In this document: in pieces, positions 44,772-53,687 of the stretch | Layout: every line of letters begins with the position of its first letter | Position numbering within the stretch: the stretch's first letter is position 1 | Source of the DNA: JACVCS01 sp038328575 | GTDB taxonomy: Bacteria; Planctomycetota; Phycisphaerae; Phycisphaerales; UBA1924 | Direction: 5' to 3' | NCBI GenBank assembly: GCA_038328575.1 | Contig: JBBQMD010000004.1 | Location: 1-64,000 of the forward strand | DNA: 64,000 nt | Notes under the pieces: generated by a model | Told to the model about the DNA's origin: nothing | Seen by the model: only the letters and a program-made list of their open reading frames with translations | The model's database searches: none | Position numbers and translations under genes: made by a program

Positions 44772-46016
44772 ATGGCTCTGACCCCGCTCGAATCGCGCAT
44801 CGCCGCCGCCATCTCCGCGCGCCACGCAACCCTGCTCAGCGACCTCCGCACCTTCGTCGATATCCCCACCGGGATGGGCCATAAGCAAGGCCTCGACGAA
44901 ACTCGCGAGCGCCTCGTCGACCGCTGCACCGCCCTCGGCGCCGCCCCCGAGTTCACGCCGGGCGATCCGCGCCCGACATGGCTCGACTCTCGCGCCATTC
45001 AGGCCGGCCGCGCCATCGACCTCGCGCCCGACGCGACCTCCCCCCCACCACCCCCCACCGTCGTCTGCCGTCGCCCCGGCACCCCCGCCTCCCCCAGCGT
45101 CCTCATCGCCGGCCATCTCGACACCGTTCACGATCCCCGCGGCCCCTTCACCCGCCTCTCCATCGACCCCTCCGGCACCCGCGCCACTGGCCCCGGCTGC
45201 GCCGACATGAAGGGCGGCCTCGTCATCGCCATCACCGCGCTCGAAGCCCTCGCCGAAGTCAACGCCGCCTCGTCCTGGTCGTTCATGCTCAACAGCGACG
45301 AAGAGACCGGCTCGTTTCACTCCGATCGCGCCCTCCGCGCCGAAGCCGCCAGCGGGCGCTATCGCGCCGCCATCGCCCTCGAACCCGCCATGAGCAAGGG
45401 CGAGCTCGCCATCTCCCGCGGCGGTAGCGGCCAGCTCATGCTCCACGCCCTGGGCCGCCAGGCCCACGTCGGTCGTGACTTCACCGCCGGGCGCAGCGCC
45501 ACCGTCGCGCTCTGCGACCGCGTCCTCAAAGCGCACGCCATGAGCGATGCCGTTTCCGGCGTCTGCGTCAACATCTCGCCCATCCACTGCGACCAACCCA
45601 CTAATGTCGTCAGCGCTAGCGCTCTGGCCTGGGGCAACGTCCGCTATCCCTCGCCGAAAAGTGGCGACGCGCTGCGTTCACGCCTCGAAGCGCTCAACGA
45701 CCCGCCAGACGCGATGCCCCGCGTTGAAGTTCGCACCACCTTCAACCGCCCCGCCAAGCCCGTCACCCCGGAAACCGAGTCGCTCGCGCTCGCCGCCCGC
45801 GAAGTCGCCGAAGCCCTGGGCCAATCGCTCCCATTCAACACCACCGCCGGCGTCTGCGATGGCAACAACCTCCAAGCCGCTGGCCTCCCCACCATCGACA
45901 CCCTGGGCGTCCGCGGCGGCGGCCTCCACACCCTCGACGAATGGATCGACCTCCCCTCCCTCGTCGAGCGCTGCCAACTCCTCGCCATCCTCATCCACCG
46001 CCAAAGCAACGCATAA
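44772..46016 (+). CDS. M20 family metallopeptidase
   Basis: A 414-residue di-zinc amidohydrolase/peptidase of the ArgE/DapE/CPG2 group. Zinc ligands are visible in IAGHLDTVHDP, GCADMKGG, the catalytic NSDEETGS, and ALEPAMSKG; the last His is likely in GGLHTLDEW. The dimerisation domain inserts in the middle (RGGSGQLMLHALGRQAHVGR). Carboxypeptidase G2-like enzymes cleave C-terminal glutamate; the substrate here is not determined. It follows the sigma partner by 29 bases. Confidence 0.92.
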   Translation: MALTPLESRIAAAISARHATLLSDLRTFVDIPTGMGHKQGLDETRERLVDRCTALGAAPEFTPGDPRPTWLDSRAIQAGRAIDLAPDATSPPPPPTVVCRRPGTPASPSVLIAGHLDTVHDPRGPFTRLSIDPSGTRATGPGCADMKGGLVIAITALEALAEVNAASSWSFMLNSDEETGSFHSDRALRAEAASGRYRAAIALEPAMSKGELAISRGGSGQLMLHALGRQAHVGRDFTAGRSATVALCDRVLKAHAMSDAVSGVCVNISPIHCDQPTNVVSASALAWGNVRYPSPKSGDALRSRLEALNDPPDAMPRVEVRTTFNRPAKPVTPETESLALAAREVAEALGQSLPFNTTAGVCDGNNLQAAGLPTIDTLGVRGGGLHTLDEWIDLPSLVERCQLLAILIHRQSNA

Positions 46017-46133
46017 TCACAATCACACGCCCGCGCCCCTCGTGCCCATATCCGCCCACGCCCCTGATCCCTCCGCCCCAGATTCCTGGATCCCTCGATC
46101 CCTAGATCCCTTCCCTTCCCCGAGATCTCTTCC
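46017..46133. repeat. Polypyrimidine intergenic stretch with repeated GATCCCT units
   Basis: Between convergent gene ends, almost pure C/T sequence contains ggatccct, cgatccct and agatccct in succession near 46090-46112. A related sequence, atccctcgatacccggattcc on the minus strand, occurs near 23690-23715 between the HIT and purF genes. No gene is visible in either. Confidence 0.5.
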
Positions 46134-47126
46134 TTACTCCCCCACCAACTCCCACCACCCCTTCCCATTCCCTCGCACCGTAAACATCGCCCCGCCCGCC
46201 TCGTGATCCAGGCACAGCACCCACCCTCGCGCCGCGGCTTCGCGTAAGAACCATCCTCGCGTCACGCTGCTGGTATACGGCTCGACGTCGTACGCCAGCG
46301 AATACGCCTGCCCAACGTGCGCCGCCGTGGGCATGACGTCCGGCGTGAAGACGACGCTGCGTCCGCCCGGCTCGACGAATCGGACCGCCTGCTGACCCCA
46401 GGTGTGCCCCGGCGTCTGAAACACAAACACACCCGGCATCACTTCCGTCTCGCGCAGCTCCTGCGGCGCCAGCGGCTCGTCATTCTTCTGCACCACCGTC
46501 CCCGGCGCGAACGCCGGCATCGAGTCCACCAGCGACACCTGCTCGCGGATCGGCTCGATGTTGTCAGCGAAGTACGTTCGCGTCATCACGCTCCGATTGC
46601 TCAGCGCATCCAGCCACTCGCGCCGCTGAACAAACACCTTCGCGTTCGGAAACGACCGCTTCACACCGTGCTCGGCGCGCGATCCGCCAAAGCTCGATGC
46701 CGGCCCCGTCCAATCTGGCGTCTCGCCCGCGCGTGCCAGCCGCGTCAGCCCCCCCGCGTGATCAAAATGCAAGTGTGTCACGCACACACCCCCGATGTCC
46801 TCCGCACCGCAGCCCACCTCGTTCAAAGCGTCCAGCACGCTGCGCGTACCCATCGCAAATACGTCGCGGTTCTTCTCGTCAAACTTGTCGCCGCTGCCGG
46901 TCTCGATGAGCACACGCTTCGGCGCGTGCAGCTTCGTTCCCTCGAGCGCGTCGCCCACGCGTTCCAGCAGCAGACAGTTGTGCTGCACCGTGATCCGCCC
47001 CTTCTCATCCGGGCTCACGGCCCGAGTCCACACCGCGCGCGGAATCAGGCCAAACATCGAGCCGCCATCAAGTCGAAACTCACCCGCCCGCAGCAGCGTG
47101 TACCGGTATCGAACGTCGTTGATCAT
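46134..47126 (-). CDS. MBL-fold metallohydrolase
   Basis: A 330-residue metallo-beta-lactamase superfamily hydrolase. The metal-binding set is VTHLHFDHAGG (HxHxDH), QTPGHTWGQQ, VVFTPDVMPTA and the terminal CLDHEAGG. The N-terminal FRLDGGSMFGLIPRAVW is typical of the lactonase/quorum-quenching-like and related MBL subgroup, where a loop covers the active site. ATG 47126 starts a conserved-looking sequence; the frame extends to 47162. Substrate unknown. Confidence 0.92.
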   Translation of the reverse strand: MINDVRYRYTLLRAGEFRLDGGSMFGLIPRAVWTRAVSPDEKGRITVQHNCLLLERVGDALEGTKLHAPKRVLIETGSGDKFDEKNRDVFAMGTRSVLDALNEVGCGAEDIGGVCVTHLHFDHAGGLTRLARAGETPDWTGPASSFGGSRAEHGVKRSFPNAKVFVQRREWLDALSNRSVMTRTYFADNIEPIREQVSLVDSMPAFAPGTVVQKNDEPLAPQELRETEVMPGVFVFQTPGHTWGQQAVRFVEPGGRSVVFTPDVMPTAAHVGQAYSLAYDVEPYTSSVTRGWFLREAAARGWVLCLDHEAGGAMFTVRGNGKGWWELVGE

Positions 47127-47284
47127 GCCGCGATGGTATTGCCCCGTGCCAGCAGCGCTCATCTTCTGGCCCCCTCGCCCGTCACCCCTCGCCCCTTCCC
47201 CTTCGGGTATGCTTCCCGTCCACTCGTTCGGAGCTCCGCCTCCGCCTCGCGCTCCCGTTCCCTCTTTGCTTGGAAGACCTCATC

Positions 47285-48757
47285 ATGGCCCACGCCAAGA
47301 CCGCCGCGAACCCCAACGACTTCATCCTCCCAGACCTGGGCGAGGGCGTACACGAAGCCGAGCTTCTCAAGTGGCGCGTCTCCGTCGGCCAGGTCGTCAA
47401 GGAGCACGACATCCTCGCCGACATGGAGACCGACAAAGCCGTCGTCGAGGTTCCCTCCCCGCGCGACGGCACCATTGCCGCGCTGCACGGCGGCGAAGGC
47501 GAAGTCCTCCACGTCGGCAACGCGCTGGTCACCTTCGCCGACGCCCCGGGCTCTGCCGGCCCCGCCGCCATCGAAGCCAAGATCCACGGCAAGTCCGACC
47601 AAGTCGCCCAGATCGCCGCAAACCTCCCCACCAACGGCACCAAGCTCCCCAAGAGCGAAGAAGCCCGCGAAGACGCCGGCACAGTCGTCGGCGCCGTCGG
47701 CACCGAACTTGGCGGCGTCTCCCGCACCGATGGCAAGGCCCTGGCCACTCCCGCCGTCCGCCGCCTCGCCCGCGACCTCGGCGTCGAGATCGACGCCATC
47801 AACGGCACCGGCATGGGCGGCCGCGTCACCGACAAAGACGTCCGCGCCGCCCAAAGTGGCTCCGCGCCCCGCGTCGGCTCCGCCGCCCCCGTATCTGCAA
47901 AGTCCGGCGCGCCCTCGCGTGCCCCCGCACCCGCCGCTCGCCCTTCCACCGGCGGCAAGCCCTCGTCGGACAATGACCTCTACGCCGCGCTCCAGACCCC
48001 AGCGCCGCGCGCCAGCGCCCCCTCGCCCGCCCGCACCGAGAACCGCACCGACGCCCCGGGCGACACCCAGCGCATCCCCTTCCGGGGGGTGCGCCGCACC
48101 ATCGCCAACCGCCTGCGCGAGAGCATCACCCAAACCGTCCACTTCACCGTCATGGACGAGGCTGATGTCTCCGCCCTCGAGAGCCTCCGCAAAAAGCTCG
48201 CCGCCGCCAGCGGCGAAAAGGTCAGCTTCCTCCCCTTCGTCGCCGCCGCCGTATGCCGCTGCCTCGCTGGCGAGTTCTCGCAGTTCAACTCGACCTCCGA
48301 CGACGCCAACGAGGAAATCGTCCGCCACCGCGCCGTTCACCTGGGCATCGCCACCGACACCGACAACGGCCTGATGGTTCCGGTGATCCGTGATTGTGAC
48401 AAGCTCGGCGTGCTCGAGATCAGTCGAAACATCGCTCACGTCGCCCAGGCCGCCCGCGCCCGCACAGCCAGCCGCGAGATGCTGATGGGCAGCACGTTCA
48501 CGATCAGCAACGTGGGCAGCCACGCCGGCCGCTTCGCGACGCCGATCATCAACTACCCCGAGGTGGGCATCCTCGCCGTGGGCCGGGCCCGCGATGGCGT
48601 CGTCGTGCGGCAAGGCGGAATCGCCGTCGGCAAGCTCCTGCCCCTCAGTCTCGCCTGCGACCATCGCGTCGTGGACGGGGCCGCCGCCGCCCTCATGCTC
48701 GCCCGCCTGATCGAATTGCTCCAATCCCCCGACCAACTGCTCGGCCCCGCCCGCTAG
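47285..48757 (+). CDS. Dihydrolipoamide acyltransferase (E2 of a 2-oxo acid dehydrogenase)
   Basis: Core of a 2-oxo acid dehydrogenase complex. Domains in order: one lipoyl domain (residues about 15-90) with the lipoylated Lys in METDKAVVEVPSP; an Ala-rich linker; the E1/E3-binding domain (ATPAVRRLARDLGVEIDAIN, GMGGRVTDKDV); another Pro/Ala linker; and the catalytic CoA-dependent acyltransferase with LACDHRVVDGAAAAL near the C-terminus. The substrate specificity (pyruvate or branched-chain) is not readable. E1 and E3 genes are not adjacent. thyX follows after nine bases. GGAAG precedes the ATG. Confidence 0.93.
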   Translation: MAHAKTAANPNDFILPDLGEGVHEAELLKWRVSVGQVVKEHDILADMETDKAVVEVPSPRDGTIAALHGGEGEVLHVGNALVTFADAPGSAGPAAIEAKIHGKSDQVAQIAANLPTNGTKLPKSEEAREDAGTVVGAVGTELGGVSRTDGKALATPAVRRLARDLGVEIDAINGTGMGGRVTDKDVRAAQSGSAPRVGSAAPVSAKSGAPSRAPAPAARPSTGGKPSSDNDLYAALQTPAPRASAPSPARTENRTDAPGDTQRIPFRGVRRTIANRLRESITQTVHFTVMDEADVSALESLRKKLAAASGEKVSFLPFVAAAVCRCLAGEFSQFNSTSDDANEEIVRHRAVHLGIATDTDNGLMVPVIRDCDKLGVLEISRNIAHVAQAARARTASREMLMGSTFTISNVGSHAGRFATPIINYPEVGILAVGRARDGVVVRQGGIAVGKLLPLSLACDHRVVDGAAAALMLARLIELLQSPDQLLGPAR

Positions 48758-48766
48758 ACTCGCGAC

Positions 48767-49825
48767 ATGAACGCCCGGACCAACGCGGACGAGAGAGCCA
48801 CAGTGAAGATCGACATCACGCCCCTCGCTGGCCCTCCCGGCGTCCTTGACCCGCACGCCGCACCCGCTGGCACTGCAAACGCCCCCGTAGATTCGGCGCG
48901 CCTCGGGCGACAGAGCGGTGCGCCGATCATCCGTGTACCCCACGAGTCGCCCCATGTTGACGTCATGGGCGGCTCACTCCGCCACGAGATCAAATGTCTC
49001 GACCACGGCTTCATCGCCCTGGTTGACGCCATGCCCCGCCTCGTTCCCCAAGGCCAGACCGCCGACGCCGCGATCGTTCAGGCCGCCCGCGTCAGCTATG
49101 GCCAAGGCACCAAAAAAATCTCCGAAGACCGCGGCCTCATCCGCTACCTCCTCCGCCACCGCCACACCACACCCTTCGAGATGGTCGAGTTCAAGTTCCA
49201 CGTCGCGATGCCGATCTTCATCGCTCGCCAGTGGATCCGCCACCGCACCGCCAACGTCAACGAATACTCCGGTCGCTACAGCCTCATGCCCGACCGCTTC
49301 TACCGCCCCAGCGTGGACCAGGTCCGCAAGCAGAGCAAGAGCAACCGCCAGGGCGGCGAAGAGCTCTTCACCAACCAGCCCGACTCGCCGCAAGAGGCCC
49401 TGACCGCTCAGGAGTTTCTAGATTATCTCGCCCAGAGCGAGAAGCTCTACGAGCAGTACACCAAGCTCAACGAAAAGGGCGTGAGCCGCGAGCTGGCCCG
49501 CATCGGCCTGCCGGTCAGCCTCTACACAGAGTGGTACTGGAAGTGTGACCTGCACAACATCCTGCGCTTCCTCTCACTGCGGATGGATTCTCACGCGCAA
49601 ATGGAAATCCGCGTCTTCGCCCAGGCGATGCACGACCTGATCGAGCCGATCGTCCCGATCACCTGCGAAGCCTTCGGCGACTATGAGATCGACAGCGTCC
49701 ACCTTACCAAGCTTGAACTGGCCGCCCTCCGCGACAAAGCCGCCGGGGGCCTGGGCTTGCTCGCCAGCGAGAACAAGCGCGAGGCCGAGGAGTGGGAAGC
49801 CAAGAAGTCGCGTTTGGGGATCTAG
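48767..49825 (+). CDS. thyX: FAD-dependent thymidylate synthase ThyX
   Basis: Makes dTMP from dUMP with FAD and methylene-THF, releasing THF. The ThyX motif is RHRTANVNEYSGRYS (RHRxxxxxxxSxR); other conserved stretches are LLRHRHTTPFEMVEFKFHV and YTEWYWKCDLHNILRFL. At 352 residues it is longer than common ThyX (about 220-250): about 65 extra N-terminal residues and an insertion around SVDQVRKQSKSNRQGGEE. It follows the E2 gene by nine bases. Confidence 0.96.
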   Translation: MNARTNADERATVKIDITPLAGPPGVLDPHAAPAGTANAPVDSARLGRQSGAPIIRVPHESPHVDVMGGSLRHEIKCLDHGFIALVDAMPRLVPQGQTADAAIVQAARVSYGQGTKKISEDRGLIRYLLRHRHTTPFEMVEFKFHVAMPIFIARQWIRHRTANVNEYSGRYSLMPDRFYRPSVDQVRKQSKSNRQGGEELFTNQPDSPQEALTAQEFLDYLAQSEKLYEQYTKLNEKGVSRELARIGLPVSLYTEWYWKCDLHNILRFLSLRMDSHAQMEIRVFAQAMHDLIEPIVPITCEAFGDYEIDSVHLTKLELAALRDKAAGGLGLLASENKREAEEWEAKKSRLGI

Positions 49826-49918
49826 GCGGTTTGAGGGCAGCGGGTTTTTCTGGCCCCCGCCCGGTTTATCATCCACACTGTTCAAGGTCTTTCATAAGAC
49901 TTCCAGGGAGCCTTTCGC

Positions 49919-52546
49919 ATGCCTCAACGTTCGCGCCGTGGTGTCTCGTTCGTCCAGTCGCCCGCCACCCCCGCGCCCCTCAGCGTGGCCGGTCGCCTTT
50001 CGGGCGCACTCCGCCTCGCCCGCGTCATCTTCGCGCTCGCGATCCTGACGTGGCTGGTCAGCGCGCCCCTGCCCCTCGCCCGCGCCCAAGTCAACGGCTT
50101 CGCCCAGCCGGTCGTCGTCGAGCAGCTCACGGTCTCGACCACCGGCGGCAACTGCCGCGTGTTCCTGACGACCGTCGATCTGCTCGACCCGCGCGTCAGC
50201 ATCAAGACCACCGGGGCCATCGTCAACCCGCCCGCCGGCGCCGACAGCACGCTGATCACCGTCCCCGCTTGGCGAACCGCCAACAACGCGCGCGTCGCCA
50301 TCAACGCCAACTTCTTCAGCACCCTGACCGGCGGCAACGCCGACATCCTGGGCCTCAGCGTCAGCAACGGCACCGTCGTCTCCCCGGCGCGCCTCTTCGG
50401 CACCGGCAACCCCGACCCAGCCATCGTCTTCGGCGACGACCGCCTCGCCAAAGTCGACTACATCGCCCCGGGCGCGACCGCCGGCGTCCACAACGCCGTC
50501 GCCGGCATCGGCCCCAGTGCCACCGACGCAGTCCTCGGCACGCTGCTGGTCACCGACGGCCAAAACACCGGCGCCACCGCACGCGTGGACCCGCTCAATC
50601 GAAACCCGCGCACCGCCATCGGCGTGAGCCGCGATGGCACGCGCCTGTTTCTCTTCGTCGTTGACGGGCGTCAGGCCTCCAGCGTCGGCATGACCCTCCC
50701 TGAAGTCGCTGACTTCCTCATCAAGCGCGGCGTCTGGCGCGCCATCAACCTTGATGGTGGCGGCTCTTCCTCCTTCGTCGCCCGCCTCGATAACAACTCC
50801 ACCCTGCAAAACATTCCCAGCGACACCGGCAACGCTTTCCGCGGCGTCGCCAACCACCTGGGAATCATGGTCAACGGCACCTTCACCGGCGGCACCGAGC
50901 GCGTCCGGCGTCCGATCCGCGGCGTCTGGCTCCGCCCGCCCGGCGCGCCGGGCCAGACTGGCGACCTCGCCCTGCTGGACAGCAAGATGGCGACGCTCGC
51001 AGCGAACGGGATTCGCGACCTGTTTCTTGAGGCTCTCTTTTGGGGCAAAGAGACCGGCCAAACCGGCGTCTTCCCCGGGCACGCGTTCACCAACAACACC
51101 GGCGACTACCTAGCGCAGGCGATCCAGCTTGCGAACAAGAACGGCATCCGCCTGCACGCCTGGTGCGAGACCGGCTACCTCGATTTCGGCACCAATCCAT
51201 CGGCTTTGCTCACCGCCAACCCCGGCTGGGTCGTCAAGAACATTGACCAGACCCCCGACCCGCAGACCGGCGTGCCCGTGACCGGCGACATTGACTTCCA
51301 GCGTTTCGTCAACCTCGGCAACCCGGGCGTGCGCACGCAACTCAACTCGTACTTCACCGCCATGGCCAACAAATACGTCAGCCTCGAAGGGATCCAGGCA
51401 GACTACCACTTCTTCCCGCTAGCGCCCAGCAGCGCCGCGCCGTGGAGCTACGACGACTGGGCCCGCGGCGCGTACCAGGCCCAGTTTGGCGTGGACCCGC
51501 AGTCCTTCGCCAACACCGCCGGCACCACCTTCCACACCAACTGGCTCGCTTGGAACCGCAACAACGTCACGCAGGCGCTGGTGCAGATCGGCGACGCGAC
51601 GCGGGCCGTCTCGCCGAGCATCAGCCTGTCGAGCGTCGCCTTCGCGGATTGGTCCAGCGCGTTTCACCGCAGCAAGATGATCGACCTGCCCAGTTGGGGC
51701 ACGACCAACGCCAGCGACATGTACTTCTTCATGGCCTACTTCACCATCTCCGGCACGTCGGTGACCCAGATCAACGCCGGGATCGCCGCGATCCAGGCCG
51801 ATGTCGATCGCGCCAAGACTGCCTTGCCGGGCAAGCGCGCCATCGCGGGCCTTGCCAACCTCACCGACATCCTTCGCCTGAACGTCACGCAACAGCTGAA
51901 CGCCATCAAGGGTCGCGGCGTTGAAGACTTCGCCTGGTTCGAAGCCAACACCATGATCGCCAACCCCGGCATGCTCACCATGCTCAACACCTGGGTGAGT
52001 TCCACCGCCACCAAGCAACTGGGCGATCTGAACAACGACGGGTATCTGGATCAGCGCGATATCACGCTCTTTGACGCGCTCTTCACCGGCACGCCCATCA
52101 CGCCCCCGGGCGTCAACACACGCTACGACCTCAACGCCGACAACACCATCAACGCGGTCGATCGCGTCGAGCTCCTGCGCCTCTTCAAGCGCAGCGTCTT
52201 CGGCGAAGACGGTGCCGTGGACTCACGCGACCTGCGCGCCCTGAACCTCGCCCGCACCAACGGCAACGGCACCATCCCCGCCATCCTCAACCGATGGGAC
52301 CTCAACGCCGACGGCAAGGTCAATGATCTTGACGCCCAGATCCTGCGTGACAACGCGACCACCGACCTCTCGCTGCTCACCGACATCAACAACGACGGCG
52401 TGCGGAACATTGATGACGTCTACGCACAGTTCGCAATCCCCGCCGATGTCAATCGCGATGGCGTGATCGACTCTCAGGATCAGATCGAGTTCATCGCGAG
52501 TTTTCGCCAGTTCGAAGCCACCGACAGCCGCGGCGTGCAGCGATGA
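49919..52546 (+). CDS. Secreted multidomain glycosidase: NAGPA-like + GHL10-like + dockerin-type repeats
   Basis: An 875-residue exported protein with GGGAG before the ATG and a signal/anchor helix at about residues 34-54. First domain (about 60-320) resembles phosphodiester glycosidase (NAGPA/DUF2233): VAINANFFSTLTGG, NPRTAIGVSRDG, FFLVVDGRQ-like strand and INLDGGGSSSFVA. Second (about 325-690) resembles glycosyl-hydrolase-like family 10: IRGVWLRPPG, AANGIRDLFLEALFWG, LHAWCETGYLDFG, IQADYHFF. The C-terminal ~170 residues hold at least five EF-hand/dockerin-like calcium loops such as DLNNDGYLDQRD, DLNADGKVNDLD and DVNRDGVIDSQD. A ROK kinase gene follows after 28 bases. Confidence 0.85.
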   Translation: MPQRSRRGVSFVQSPATPAPLSVAGRLSGALRLARVIFALAILTWLVSAPLPLARAQVNGFAQPVVVEQLTVSTTGGNCRVFLTTVDLLDPRVSIKTTGAIVNPPAGADSTLITVPAWRTANNARVAINANFFSTLTGGNADILGLSVSNGTVVSPARLFGTGNPDPAIVFGDDRLAKVDYIAPGATAGVHNAVAGIGPSATDAVLGTLLVTDGQNTGATARVDPLNRNPRTAIGVSRDGTRLFLFVVDGRQASSVGMTLPEVADFLIKRGVWRAINLDGGGSSSFVARLDNNSTLQNIPSDTGNAFRGVANHLGIMVNGTFTGGTERVRRPIRGVWLRPPGAPGQTGDLALLDSKMATLAANGIRDLFLEALFWGKETGQTGVFPGHAFTNNTGDYLAQAIQLANKNGIRLHAWCETGYLDFGTNPSALLTANPGWVVKNIDQTPDPQTGVPVTGDIDFQRFVNLGNPGVRTQLNSYFTAMANKYVSLEGIQADYHFFPLAPSSAAPWSYDDWARGAYQAQFGVDPQSFANTAGTTFHTNWLAWNRNNVTQALVQIGDATRAVSPSISLSSVAFADWSSAFHRSKMIDLPSWGTTNASDMYFFMAYFTISGTSVTQINAGIAAIQADVDRAKTALPGKRAIAGLANLTDILRLNVTQQLNAIKGRGVEDFAWFEANTMIANPGMLTMLNTWVSSTATKQLGDLNNDGYLDQRDITLFDALFTGTPITPPGVNTRYDLNADNTINAVDRVELLRLFKRSVFGEDGAVDSRDLRALNLARTNGNGTIPAILNRWDLNADGKVNDLDAQILRDNATTDLSLLTDINNDGVRNIDDVYAQFAIPADVNRDGVIDSQDQIEFIASFRQFEATDSRGVQR

Positions 52547-52574
52547 ATCTCGCGCCAGGCGGTATGCTCGACGC

Positions 52575-53471
52575 ATGAACGGCACAACGCTCGGATTGGA
52601 CATCGGCGGAACGTCCGTCAAGGGCGTGCTCATGCGTGACGCCCACGTCACGCGTCGTTCGCAGTCCTCGCGATATCACCGTCCGGACGCGACGGGTATC
52701 GCGAACGCCCTGCGCGAGGCCCTGATCGCACTGACCGCCGGCGCACCGGAAGACGCGCCCAGCGGATGTGTCGGGCTCTGCGCCCCGGGCCTGATCGATG
52801 CGCAGACCACACGCGTTGAAACCTCGATGAACATCCCGGGCCTGGTTGGCACGCGGCTTGACGAACTGCTCTCACGGGTCATGAACCGTCCGTTCACCGG
52901 GGTTCGGATCGTCAGCGACGCCCTTGCCGCCGCGACAGACTTTCGCACGGTCGCGACGCCGTTGATCGACGGTCGCTTGCTGGCGATCTCGCTGGGCACC
53001 GGCGTAGGGATGGCAATCCTTGAGCCCGACGGAACGCAACTCACCGTGAACCCCGGGACGTCCGGGCACCTGGGGCAGATCGATGTCTCCCTCAACGACC
53101 ACGCCCCGATCGGGCCTGACGGCGGGCGTGGTTCGCTGGAGGCATACATCGGGCTCCCGGCGTTGCGGACGCGTTACGCCGAGCGCCTGGGGCCGTCACT
53201 CAGCCGCGCCCGCCTGAGCGATGCACCGATTCGAGCCCTGGTGCGAGCGATCCGGATCGCGCACGCGATTTATCGGCCTCACTGCGTCGCGCTGCTGGGG
53301 GGCGTGGGCATCGCGATCGGCGAGTCTCCGGCTGGAGCGGCGCTGCACGAGAAGATCAGCGACGGTTTGACGAGCCTGGCCCGACCGGGCTGGCGGCTGG
53401 AGTTTGCCCACGACGGGCATCACGCCGCGGCGGGGGCCGCTCGCCTGGCAGAGGTCGGTCATTTCCCCTAA
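52575..53471 (+). CDS. ROK family sugar kinase-like protein
   Basis: A 298-residue member of the ROK (repressor-ORF-kinase) family without the DNA-binding domain, hence kinase type. The phosphate loop is LGLDIGGTSVKG, a second motif is ISLGTGVGMA, and NPGTSGHLGQIDV replaces the usual region; the ROK zinc motif CxCGxxGC is absent. Likely phosphorylates a hexose or amino sugar. Its position right behind a secreted glycosidase suggests it may handle the released sugar, an inference. Confidence 0.88.
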   Translation: MNGTTLGLDIGGTSVKGVLMRDAHVTRRSQSSRYHRPDATGIANALREALIALTAGAPEDAPSGCVGLCAPGLIDAQTTRVETSMNIPGLVGTRLDELLSRVMNRPFTGVRIVSDALAAATDFRTVATPLIDGRLLAISLGTGVGMAILEPDGTQLTVNPGTSGHLGQIDVSLNDHAPIGPDGGRGSLEAYIGLPALRTRYAERLGPSLSRARLSDAPIRALVRAIRIAHAIYRPHCVALLGGVGIAIGESPAGAALHEKISDGLTSLARPGWRLEFAHDGHHAAAGAARLAEVGHFP

Positions 53472-53572
53472 TCAAGTGGTTATCGGTCTGAAGATTAGGG
53501 GTTTCCATATGGTATGACCCCGGTTTGTCGGCTCAAAAGGTGCCTAAAGATCGCGTTATTTTTTACGGGCAC

Positions 53573-53600
53573 TTGCCGCAGTATGTTATAGAATTATGAT
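53573..53600 (+). promoter_or_regulatory. Candidate sigma-70-type promoter
   Basis: TTGCCG and TATGAT separated by 16 bases lie in the AT-rich stretch 53472-53600, 88 bases upstream of the Ig-like secreted protein start. The AT-richness stands out from the very GC-rich surroundings. Confidence 0.4.
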
Positions 53601-53606
53601 CCCGAT

Positions 53607-53629
53607 GGTCGGCAGGTGTCTTGCCGACC
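53607..53629 (+). promoter_or_regulatory. 8-bp hairpin in the leader of the Ig-like secreted protein gene
   Basis: ggtcggca and tgccgacc flank a seven-base loop just downstream of the candidate promoter, so the transcript would begin with this stem. It may stabilise the mRNA 5' end. No T-run follows. Confidence 0.4.
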
Positions 53630-53687
53630 GGGACAGCCACCAGTTCGCCCGCGCGTCTGCGGGTCCCTTGGAAAAGAGGAGAATTTG

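Noticed and set aside
46317..48374. 685-codon plus-strand frame
   Set aside because: Runs antisense over the MBL gene and out of frame over the E2 gene; composition is Pro/Arg/Ser shadow sequence.
47159..48955. 598-codon minus-strand frame
   Set aside because: Antisense to the E2 gene, whose lipoyl and catalytic motifs are clear; Gly/Ala/Val-rich shadow.
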